Of a stretch of DNA of 64,000 nt, positions 35,485 to 45,901 are shown one piece after another. The position numbers were made by a program, and so were the translations under genes. The notes under the pieces were generated by a model. It saw only the letters and a list, made by a program, of their open reading frames with translations, was not told where the DNA came from and did no database searches. The DNA lies in contig OY783200.1 of assembly GCA_963678675.1 (NCBI GenBank), forward strand, positions 2,616,501 through 2,680,500. The letters run 5' to 3'. Position 1 is the stretch's first letter; every line of letters begins with the position of its first letter. Source of the stretch: Xiphydria camelus (taxonomy: Eukaryota > Arthropoda > Insecta > Hymenoptera > Xiphydriidae).

Positions 35485-36494
35485 GCGGGATATTATTCCC
35501 ATCCTTGAATTTTAAGGGGAAAAAATTACGAATGTACAATATTATCCTTGCATTCTGAAATATAAGAGTGTCACGATAGAATTCTTAACGTCAAAGTGGG
35601 CTTTGCGTGTCGATATTTTAAGAAGGGTTGGACGTATCTACGTTATATAGAAGGTGTATCTCGCTGCGCCCTACCTTCGCCGTGTTTGCGGAGCGAACGA
35701 GGGGCATGCGGTTGCCCTAGGCCAGGATGTGCATTATTGGATAGAGTTACGGTTTAAACATAAACCGCGGGAGCAACATCGGGCCTCTTTTTTTTTACTC
35801 GATCGCGCGTATAACGGAGCTTTAAAGAATTCTACATTATTCGAACGAAATCGTTGAGAAGTCTGGATATAAATCTGTTTACTTCTAATATCACTTCTGC
35901 ATTTTAGAGACAAACCCGATCAATGAAATCTTCATAATCTACTGTAGAAATCCAGCTTACATTTCAGTAGACATATTCCACATAATATAATAAAATTTAA
36001 AGACATTCTTAGGACGTCTAAACTACTGCAGGATATCCTGAGGATCTTTTTTGAACACTTCACACTTTTATTATTTACAGTTTCCACTGTATTTCGATTC
36101 TCGATTTTGGAGGCCCGACCCGACCAAGTAATTCGATCTGTCAACAAAGCGGTATTTCCAGCCCCTCGCGACACCCCTTGGTGCATTTTTTTTCTATTTT
36201 CCTAATACTCCGAAACACCAGTTGCTCACTTTCTCTACTTTCGCGGTCGCTCGTCATTGTCCGATCGCCAGCAGAAGAAAGGGCGGAAAATGGCTCGTGT
36301 TTCGGGCTTGCGCCAGGTCGAGGACCTTTGCCAGGTGAGAGGAGGTCTGCTAAATTGACCCAGGTCGTTATTCGGGTCGGAGACGGAGTGAAATGCAAAT
36401 TGCGGAGTTCGTAAATACATGGAAATGGGGGAGTTTGGTTAAAATCCTGTGGAAATTCAAGACAGTAGTGTAGACCAGTTTTACATCCACTATA
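35485..36494. other. Intergenic between the two family-B MITEs
   Basis: AT-rich sequence with a GC-richer patch at about 36180-36410. No coding exon is supported. It is bounded by oppositely oriented MITE copies. Confidence 0.4.
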
Positions 36495-36655
36495 CACTCA
36501 AAAAAAGTTGGCCACAACTAGAAAAAATTATAGTAATTGCAGTGATAATTTTCTTCGCAATAGCAAGAATTCTTGCTACGCTAGCAATATTTTTCTAGTT
36601 GTGTCTGAGGTAGCCAGAAATATAGCTGGATTAGCTAAATACTTTTTTCACAGTG
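36495..36655. mobile_element. CACTG-ended MITE, family B, copy 2 (opposite orientation)
   Basis: It is the reverse complement of the element at 35324-35482, running from CACTCAAAAAAAG to TTTTTTCACAGTG with TA flanks (36493-36494 and 36656-36657). It lies about 200 bp beyond the claspin stop codon. Confidence 0.85.
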
Positions 36656-36789
36656 TATAGTCTCTGAATTTCCGAAAAAATAATCTTGTTATTATGAAGG
36701 ATATATAACTAATTAAAATAGGAGTCGAATAATGAGAATGCGAATGCTCTTGATATTTTTATTATATAAAACCACAGCTTTTCTCTCGT

Positions 36790-36795
36790 TTTATT
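36790..36795 (-). terminator. Putative claspin poly(A) signal
   Basis: TTTATT on the plus strand is AATAAA in the claspin sense, about 80 nt after the stop codon. A second AATAAA at 36856-36861 is only about 12 nt after the stop and is less likely. Confidence 0.5.
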
Positions 36796-36872
36796 TACAA
36801 AGATTATAAAAAATACACGGACAACGTACCTGTATGAACTCCACGCATTTTCGTTTTTATTGCGACTGAATA

Positions 36873-39800
36873 TTAATAACTTATTCTCGACAGCACTTCA
36901 AGACAAAATCGCAAGGTCGATTCAAGCGTAAAATCGTATCTTCGAAATATCGACGTGCTTCGCTTCTCAGGAAAAATGAAATTATCACTCGCGCACAAAT
37001 ATGATTGGTCTCTCTCATTATTGCCGCACGTTCTGCGCTTTGCTCAAATCAAAACAGTCTTTTTCGCTTGGATTGGTCGCCCTCGACCTTCGCGCGTTTA
37101 TTCGTCGTTGGCGTCACGCCCGAGCGAGCTTTCCTCTTGCGCGACTGAAGGACACGTGTCAATTAATTCCCATTTCGCCCACACAACTCGCTTCGTAAAA
37201 ATCGAACGGCATCGAGAAACCGCGTGAAATAAGCAGAATTGACTCACCCTGTTGCCGGGCGTTCGGCTGCTTCCGGCCTGCTCGCTTTCATCGTTCGTCT
37301 CGTCGATTTCGGTGGCGGGACTCAGATGCGCGAAGACGAAGTTCCTGTTGTTCTTCGGCCCCAGAATGGTGGTCTCTTTGTTCTGCTGCACTATCAGCGC
37401 CAGCCGCGCCAGGGATTCTTCACCCCTGGCGAGGAAGGAACTCCGCTGTATCGCGCTCTAGGATACAAAAAAAACCACTCAAGTTGTAATTATGAATCTT
37501 TACAGTGAGAAGAAGATTCGGTAAAATCAACTAACCACATTCAGTTGAATATAGCTGATATTAAATATTTTATCAGATCAAATAATATTCATTCGCCTCG
37601 ATAAAATATTTGCTTGGTTTAACGAAATACATTTATTAAGAAAATATGTTAAGCTAAAACACTATTTTGTCAAGACAAATTAATGTTATTTGAGCTGATA
37701 AGATATTTAGTTGCGACTATTTAACTAAATATTTAGTTGATCTTACCGTCGAAATACCGACATTTATTAAGAAATTATATTAAGCTAAAAAAATATTTGG
37801 TCAGAAGAGCTAATAAAAAATTTCATTGTGATTATTCAACCCGTTTTGTTGATTTTACCGAATTTTTATTCAAGTGTAGATTTTCAATAGCAATTGCCGC
37901 GAGGAAAATATTTTGATTTACCTTCAATACGAACGATTTCGTTGTGGTAGTACTGGGGCTGTCTAAGAGTTCTGATACCGTGCGAGGCATGATAGATTGT
38001 GCTGATTTGTTTGCTACATTTGCCGTTTCTTGGCTCTGACTACTTTTGCTCTTCTTCAACGCTTTCATCCCTAATTTGAAGATCTGGCTGTTTCCCAGAT
38101 CGTTTTCCAAATCGTCGTTCGCGGAACTTTCCTTCTGGAAGAAGAGTTGGAAGAAACGAATTAAGCTCGATTTATTTTAACGGATTCGTTTAAACTACCT
38201 CTTTTTCCTGCAAAAACTTCTCCCTCTCGTGCCTCAATTTCCGCCATTCCAATTCACTCTCCTCTTCCTGCAGATCAGCCGAGGCGTCGTCTCCGTTCAT
38301 TGCGTCAGAATTATCGTAATTGTCGTCTTCGCCTAAACTGTCTGCAAGCGAAGAATGACTTGGTTCGGTTTCATGTTCGTTATTTTTATCACCGTTTCGT
38401 AAGTCGTCCCGTCGCAAAATCAGATTATTACAGAAAGTATGGAGAAGTGTTTTTCTCGTCTTGAAAAATCGTCGATCTTTTTTTGCAGCAGCAATTCTTT
38501 CTACATTTATTTCAATGCAATATTAAATAAATACTGATTCTCTTCTATCTCGTTTTAAGTTCATTCATTTTTACATCATTGGCTAAATTTAATGTACCTA
38601 GTGGTTAATTTTTTTCTAGGAATATAAAAATCGTTTAAATTTTAAGAACAATTTCTTCACCATTAAAAAATATCTTGACCCAAATTAGAGAATGAACTGA
38701 AGAAAATAAATGCATTTGAAGAATTATAGTTACATCAATTTTATCGTTCTCTGGAAAGTATCTCGAAACAAAAAGCAATCCATTTTTTTGACGAGACGAC
38801 GCAATCCTCGAACGGAAAAATCACCTATATTCCTCCACTTGAATTTCCTCTGGCGCCCAGCACCGTCGGAATACAAGTCGCCCTCCTCGAAGAGCATTTC
38901 CTTCAGCATCCTGACGTCCCTCTGATCCTGATCCAAAACCTGCCTCATGTGCATCTTGCCCAATTCCTTCCTCATCCGATTCTCGTCGATATCGTCCGCG
39001 TCTCCCTCCTCGATTTCGAGATTATCCAAATCCTTCTCGTCCTCGTCAGCGGAGCCCCATTCGCTCTCGCTCAGCTCGGCTTCGGCCTCGAGGAAATTAG
39101 CGGCTACCTTCCTGATGTCCTTCTTGGGGACGACGACGATTTCGTTCTCCTCCGAGTCGTAATCCACGAACTTCTCCTCTTCCTCTTCTTCGATCTCGCT
39201 CTCCACTTCGGATAAATCCTCCTCGTTGCTCTCGTCGTCGGACATCTCCAACTTCTTCACCTTCCTCTTCAATTTCTTCTTTTTCTTCATTCCTTCCTCC
39301 GCTTTTCTCGACATTTCTTCCTCGTCCGAAGACAAAACTTTGTAAGAAGTCCAAGGAGCGCTCTTCGTCCCCTCCTTTTCACTCTTCTCACCCAGCATCT
39401 TATCAGGCGATCGCGAACTCTCATCCAGAGTCAATCTCATGTCTTGCGACGTCTCGTTCTCGACTTCGGCGTCCGTTTTTCTCGCTTCTTCCTGCGAATC
39501 GAAGCCCCCCGAGCACAAGTTCATCAACTGAGTGTCGGAAACGTTCCTCCCGGAGGATCTTCCCACCAACTCGACGAGTCCCTCATTTTTATTCTGCGTT
39601 CTCGTGAATTTTCCCGAGCACAGCTCCAGCAAATCGTCCTCGTCCACCGTCGTCTCGTTATCTTCGAATAATTTCTTCTGGAAACTCTGCGATTTCTTTT
39701 CGCACGGAGTCTCTTCCATCGAGAGCGATTCCTCCCTCCTCTGCGGCGAGAAGTCCTCCTTCGACGCGCTCTTCTTCACCGAATCCAGGTGCGAATTCAA

Positions 39801-42800
39801 GGCGGTCAACTGGGTGATCGGCGAGATGAAGCTCAGGGTGTTCGTCGAGACTGACGGGGTTTTGCACGCCTGACTCCTCGCGTCCACATTTTGAGCATTT
39901 TGTTGGTAAACGGGGGGAAGGTCTTCGTCGACGTCGCTCAACCACGTGTCGTTGCTGTTCGTCTCGAACATGTCGACGTCTGTTTTCGTTCGCGGGAAAC
40001 TGGATTTCTTGTCGTTCTTCGCCGCTTCTTCTTCGGACGGCTTCGTCTCCTCGTCGCCGTCGTTCGAATCGTCCTCGAAAGCCTTCACGATTCTCTTCAG
40101 CTTTCTCGGTTCGTCTTCTATCGCCTCTTCATCTTCTTCTTCATCTTCCTCTTCATCCTCTTCTTCATCTTCGTCGTCTTCTTCCTCCTCGTCGTCGTCA
40201 TCTTTCGGATTTTTCTCCGCGCCGAGCACCTCGCTGTATTCCGCCTCTTCGTCGTACTCTTCAGCATCCTCTTCAGCTTCCTCAGTCTCGCTGACTTCCG
40301 CCTCATCGTTGAAGAACGCGCTTTCAACTCGCTTCGTCTCTCGCATCGGCACGTCGTTCTCTTCAGGTTCGCTCTCTCCGCTTTCGCTCAGCTCTTCTTC
40401 GTCTCCTCCTTCTTCCCCGTCGTCCAATCCACAAGTGCTTCTTTCTTCCTCAAACTCTTCTTCATTCGTCTCTTCCGCCTCCTTACGCCTCTGCTCCCAT
40501 TCCGCGTTGCGCTTCGTGGCAATCTTCTGCTTCAGCTCCTCCTGCAGTCGCAAGAACTTCGCCCCGGGTTTTTTCAATTCGGGATCCTCGTCTTCGTTTA
40601 CCGGCGGTGTATACGGAAGCGTCTGCTGCACGATCTTCACGCCGTGCGGTGTCGCTTCCGTGTGAATCACGGTGACCTCGCTGTTCTCCGTCGACTTGCC
40701 CTTCACCGAGTGCCGCATGAATCGGTCCATCAGATTTTTCACGCCCTCCTTGCTGGGCTTCGCGTCTTCGGAGAGGTCGATCACCATGCCCGGAAGTCCC
40801 CTCAATTTTGGCATCTCGTTGGTGACCAACGGCAGTAACTTCTTCTTGACGCTCTTCGGCTTTTCCAGCACATCGTCGTCGTCGTCGTCGAACACCGGCG
40901 GCGGTAGGAAGACCAGTTTACCAATCGATGGCTCTTCCTCTTCGTTAGCTTCGTCGATCGGCTCTAAATTTTCGGAGGTAGTCTTACTCTTCTCGCGAGG
41001 CTTAACAGTCTCTTTGCTGCTCATGCAGGGTGTTACGCAGATCTCCGCATTTTCCGATTGGCTGGTCTTTTCTGTATCGGAGGGATTTTCCAGATCTTCG
41101 GATATCTTCAGGACAAAGTCCTCCGTGTCGTTATCCGGGGGCGAGGTCTCTTTGGTCGTTTCGTTCTTCTCTTCGCCTTCGTCGATTTCACTTCGCAAGG
41201 CTTCGATCAAGCTGTCGATGGTTTCCGGTTGAACGTTGTTTTCGTTTCGATTCTCGATGCTCGTAGACTCGTCGTTCGTTTGCGTAGGGACGTCTTCATT
41301 CCTCGGATCGACTTCCATTTTTTCCTGGAAATCGTCGCCGAACAATTTTCTCGGGACGCTGGCCTCCCTCAAGCCGTCTTTGCGTTCCTTCGGCTTCCTC
41401 GGATGATCTTCCATATTCTCGCATGTTTCCAGTCCCATCGATTCGTCCATTTCCGTTGTCGAAGGCGTTTCTTCCCCTTCGTTTTCATCAGCGTCAATGG
41501 TGAACAGCTTCCTGGGAACTCCGAGATCCTTGACGCCTTGCTTGATGACTTCCTTCTTGTTGCGAGCGTTTTGCACGTTGCCGTCGTTCGCCTTCTGGGT
41601 TTCCGTGATCTCGGTGTCTTTAGCGGCAGGTTCTTCGAGTTTGCTGGCTTCCTCGAGATCGACGTCCGGATTCGCTGGAGTTTCTTGCGCCTGCGACGCG
41701 GTCTTCGGAATAGTCTCGTCCTCGGAATCGGATGATTTGTAAAAGAGCTCCGCTTCTCTTTCTTTCTCTTCCAAGACTTTGCTGTTGTTTCCGGCGAAGA
41801 CGATGCAGTCGCATTTAAAGACGAGAAAGTAAAAGATATCGTGGAACTTGTAGCGGCAATTTTCGGTAGCATAAATGGTCGATAGACCTACTGGTTTTTT
41901 GCTATTGTTGGTTTATTTTATTACGGGACAATTTGTATGTTTGACTCTTTTCTTTTGATCGTTTCAAATCTTACTTTTTCAAGTGCTTCTTTCAGTAAAA
42001 AATTGAATTTATGTAAGTAATTATTGATAAACATAAGTATACACCTTTATTGTTGAATATAAACCTATTTGATTAATTCGCCTCATAATTATTAAAAAAT
42101 TAATAATTCGCTCGTGTAAAACTTACAAAAATCAAAATACGACTTTTTCATTACTACGATTAAGTAATAGATTTAACGATCGCATTTTTTTTATATAAAA
42201 ATTATTAAATAGTGATTTTTTCGATAATTTAATTCGTGCACTCACCTCACGATTTCCGAAGACATTTTGACTTTGGCCGCGGTGGATACCGCTTTGGGAA
42301 GAACTGGTCCTATTTTTCTCCGATTGAAGAAATCCTGGAGTGTGCGCTGCTTCGGTCTATGATAAGGAAGAGATATTTCCGTCTCCCTGAGGAGACGCTG
42401 ACTTTCGCTGCGTATTTGACGCATCGCTTCGTCTTTCGAAGCCCTAATAGATCCCTAAAAAAACAATGATCATCATTGACAAAGCCTTGGGAAGGACCAA
42501 AACCGATCTCGCGCCTATTTAACTGGGTAATTATATTAAAAAAAGAGCTGCTATTATCAGTCGTAACATTTCTAATGATAAACTTGGCTAATGACGAAAA
42601 ATCCAATGACTCAACTTGAAAAACTTCATCATCAATCAGGTCATCAAAATCTCCCCTCAATTCCATTATTATTTCTTCCTCAAATTTCTAACGTCTACTA
42701 TTCATATAAAGCTTTCATAAGACTTAAGAGTAATTTTTTTTACATTTCTGACGAAAATGTTGGTTAATGACGAGAAATCTATTGATTCAGGGTGAGAAAT

Positions 42801-45201
42801 TTCATCGTGGAACTCTTCGTTATTCATCAACCAGGTCATCATGATCAGTTATTATTTATTTCTCAAATTTACAATATCTACCATTCATATAAAACTTTCA
42901 TAAGTCGCTTAGTAATCTTTTTTTTTAATTTCTGACGAAAAATCCAATGACTTGCGGGGCGAGAAATTTCATCACGAAACTTTTTGTCATTGATCAACCA
43001 GATCATCGTCAAAATCCCCTCTCAATTCCATTATTACCTTCTTTCTCAAAAAAATGTACAATATCTATATTCCTCACGTAAAATTTTCATAAGGCTTAAA
43101 ATCATTTTTTTTTTTTCAAATAATTGCTCCAATCGCGAATCTAATTGAGAATCGGTGTTTTCAAATACCACATAAATCAAATGCATGTCCATTTGACTTA
43201 TGTGGTTTTTGAAAACACCGATTCAATTAATTATTGCAATTTTACAGCGGGACTATTTTCATCGCGATCGTTTGTTAGTATAATTATTATGAGCCCGGAG
43301 TGGGGGGTCGGATCTAACAAAATGGCGCCGCGGGCATCTAAGTTATTGCTTGTGCAGATTGCGCGCATCTCTTCCGCGCTGGGAAAACCGAAGAGGATGA
43401 CGACTCCGCTGCTGGGTGAGAAAAGCAGAACAATTAAACGTCTCAATGCTATTTTCTCGCAATATTCTCGGCCGAGGCTCGCCTTTTATCGAAATCGCGG
43501 CTCGGAAGCACAGATATCTCATCCCCGTGCGCAAAGCCAGTAGAAAAAATCGTACTACAGTACATTTTTAGCCTAACTTTTTACAAACAATCGCGCGACG
43601 CGCCTCGAATGCGGCGACTATGATGCGTGCTACGCGAGATAAACAGAAATAACGATTTGTTTCGCAAATTTGAACGGAAGAAGTGAAGATTATTCGTTTG
43701 AATAGCAATTCTCCTATTTTACTAACGCGAAATACTTAAAAATATTTCCTTCAATTTACTAGAAGCAGCGATTATGTAATTTTTCTTCTATAATTTAATG
43801 GGAATTTCATTTTTTTAAAAAGAAGAATTATTTTACTCTTTTAGTTTCGTTTTTCTACGCACCTTTCTCTTCTTTGACGATTTTCCCGCATTTTTCTCTT
43901 CTTTGAGTACATTTTTTTCACTCTCTTCTGTGGGAAGATTGTTGGATTTTTGTCGGCTTTCTTCCTCTTCCGAATCGGAGTCCACGAGAGTCTTGAAGCT
44001 GTATTTCTTCTGAAAGTAAATCTTCTGGTAATCGCGAAGCCGAAGAAGAGACTGAATACACAAAATCAACAGAAAAATGAAGCTTTTTGGGATCTTTAAC
44101 GTACGAAAGTTCCTGAATCTTTACTTATTACAGAAAAATGTACATTTTACGCGACGAATACTTATTTATCGTTAAAATTCTTCAATGATATTTCAATATT
44201 TTGCAAATCCAAAATCCAACTGAGAAATAAAGTTTTTTGGGATTTTCTTAACACACAAAAACGCCTGAATTTTTACTTATTAGAAAAAAATATATATTTT
44301 ACACACGGGAAATATTTAGTTTTCAAAAAATCTTTCGAAGATATTTTATTGTTTTGCAAATCCAAAATATACACCAAGAGAAAAATTGACCAGAATAAAT
44401 GAAACGTTCATTCCTACATTGCTAATTAAAGATTACTCGAACAAATGAAACACTCAATTAGCAAAATACAAATGAACATTTAGCCGATTCTCTCAAATTT
44501 TTCTCCCAGTTTATCGAGTACTAAAAACATTTGTGAAATGTTCCTTGAATTATAGAATCTTTACAGAATTTGAAAGCAATAGTTAAAAAAGACATTTTAT
44601 TGTGTATTCAGTTTTTCATCTAGCCGCTTATCTTCTCATTTACATTAGGTTTTCCAGTAGAATTCTTCTCTTCTCCTTCAAGGCCTGAACTATCTTCGGA
44701 ATCCCCTCGATTCAAATTTTTCTCTTCGGCTTTCTTCTTTTTCTCTCCGCTCGAAGCTTCCTCGACTTCTTCCTCGGAATCGCTATCCGCGATTCGTCTG
44801 ACTTTCTTCGATCTCGACGTTTCCTTTGATTTGTCAAGGTGGGAAACGTTCGAGACTTCCGAATCAGAATCGACGGCGTTTTTATGATCGGATTTCGATC
44901 CGAACGTTGCGGAAAATGTCCTCTCGTCCTCCGAGTCGCTGTCGACGAGCTCTGAGAATTTTTTGAGACGAGAATTTCGCGCAGCGATCACCTCATCGGC
45001 TTTGCTCAAGTCGTCCCCATCGACATCTTCGTCGGTTTGTTTCGACGCTTCGATGCTCTCTGTTTCTTTCGCTGAGTTTTCTGGTGTTTCGTTTGGGGTT
45101 ACAGAGGGAAGTGCATTTTTATTTGGACTTTTAATTTCACCGTCTGCTTTATTTTCATCGTCTGATTTATTAGATATTGATGACGATTCGACTGTTTCCA
45201 T
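36873..45201 (-). CDS. Claspin: Claspin, replication-checkpoint mediator (8 coding exons, 1,523 aa)
   Basis: Claspin rides with the replisome, supports fork speed and lets ATR activate Chk1. Coding exons (minus order) are 45201-44644, 44051-43863, 42454-42246, 41781-38825, 38341-38199, 38134-37922, 37457-37248 and 36965-36873. All junctions have GT/AG sites with matching phase. The total of 4,572 nt is exactly divisible by three. The start METVESSS is chosen because the upstream in-frame sequence looks like leader. Diagnostic features are a family block around SESQRLLRETEISLPYHRP, and a PIP-box-like QRTLQDFF (285-292) suited to PCNA binding. There are also two Chk1-binding-type motifs, LCSGKF (about 1039-1044) and LCSGGF (about 1074-1079). 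Long acidic runs, RKFKWRNI near the end of exon 4, GPKNNRNFVF in exon 7 and SIFRRY in the last exon are further matches. Many SDSE/SDSD sites suit CK2. The last exon's acceptor (CCTGAG) is weaker than the others. Confidence 0.9.
42593..43117. repeat. Three tandem ~175-bp repeats in claspin intron 2
   Basis: Copies begin near 42593, 42769 and 42943 with GACGARAAATC followed by GAGAAATTTCATC-type sequence. Each continues through a TCAATCAGGTCATC-like block and TTCATATAAARCTTTCATAAG, ending in a T-rich run. Divergence is moderate. There is no coding capacity. Confidence 0.75.
43151..43222. repeat. 72-nt hairpin-forming inverted repeat in claspin intron 2
   Basis: Arms 43151-43182 and 43191-43222 are 32 nt each with only two mismatches (ATCGGTGTTTTCAAA at the base), enclosing an 8-nt loop GCATGTCC. 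The stem length is in the range of a pre-miRNA but is more perfect than usual, so a tiny MITE remnant is equally possible. Both strands could form it. Confidence 0.6.
44070..44370. repeat. Tandem duplication (~150 bp x 2) in claspin intron 1
   Basis: Two copies share AAGCTTTTTGGGAT or AAAGTTTTTTGGGAT, TGAATTTTTACTTATTA, an ACATTTTACGCG-like block and TTTTGCAAATCCAAAAT. They join near 44215 and are diverged by perhaps 20%. Confidence 0.65.
44372..44510. mobile_element. Short fold-back MITE in claspin intron 1
   Basis: The left arm starts CACCAAGAGAAAAATTGACC and the right arm, reverse-complemented, starts ACTGGGAGAAAAATTTGAG. Both then share a TAAATGAAC-type block and TTGCTAATT. Nearly all of the 139 bp is palindromic. 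Its ends resemble the CACTG-ended families. Confidence 0.6.
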
Positions 45202-45901
45202 TTTGCTGGCACACTCAAGTTTATAGATAAAAATAAGCTTCGCGTAAAAGTCTATCCGTGATTGTCGACCGAAACATGCCACGCGACTTTTGCCGTCAGT
45301 CGAGTAGCAGAAGACAACTCGTTTGCGCGCCAAAATTAATTATTCGAAGAATAAAATTAGCTGAGAAGAGAAAATCAGGCGCGAAGAATGATTTCCTCTT
45401 TGATAAAACAGAATTTTAGTTCTGAATATATATCGATAGATGGAACCACACTAATCGCTTTAAATTTCTTTCGTTTTACTCATTTTTCTTATTTAAAAAT
45501 ATTGATTCCATAAATCGGAAGAGCTCAAATTTACAACTGACATTCAACAAAATTAAGAAATGCAAATCCGCGCTCGAATCTCGGCAAATTTGAACGCACC
45601 TAATCCCCGAAAGCGCCAGCCCTGATTTTCGGCAAAGATGGCGCGCACCGCGTAGTGCGCTCTGGGAAATTTTCGCGATGGTTGTGTTCGATCGCTCTCG
45701 CTCCAATTTTTCCAATTTACACCTCTCACGCCTTGCCGGCGCTTCAAATAAGTCGAAAAAATTATACTCCGCGCAGTTGGCGAGAATTTACGCGTCGATT
45801 CAGTAAAAATCATATCCCGCGTCGAGCGGGAGAAGTCGGGCAAAGTTGGTCGGGCCGGCCGTGTTTTCGCCTCGGTCGGAAGTTTGCCGCGGTCGTAAAT
45901 C
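45202..45901. promoter_or_regulatory. Shared divergent promoter of claspin (minus) and Prp38 (plus)
   Basis: The two start codons are 700 bp apart in head-to-head orientation, so both promoters must lie here unless first exons are remote. GCGCCAAA at 45327-45334 is, on the minus strand, TTTGGCGC, an exact E2F consensus about 130 bp upstream of the claspin ATG. GGCGCGAAG at 45378-45386 is a second E2F-like site. The half nearer Prp38 (45590-45900) is GC-rich with CpGs and no TATA box, as is common for housekeeping genes. Claspin is a known E2F target in mammals; the site assignment here is inference. Confidence 0.55.

Noticed and set aside
39891..41735. Long plus-strand frames opposite the large claspin exon
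   Set aside because: These are antisense shadows of GAA/GAG/GAC-rich claspin coding sequence (Phe/Leu/Ser-rich low-complexity translations).
45202..45333. Claspin start further upstream in the same open frame
   Set aside because: The extra 44 residues are unlike claspin and overlap E2F-like promoter sequence; METVESSS fits the acidic N-terminus better.
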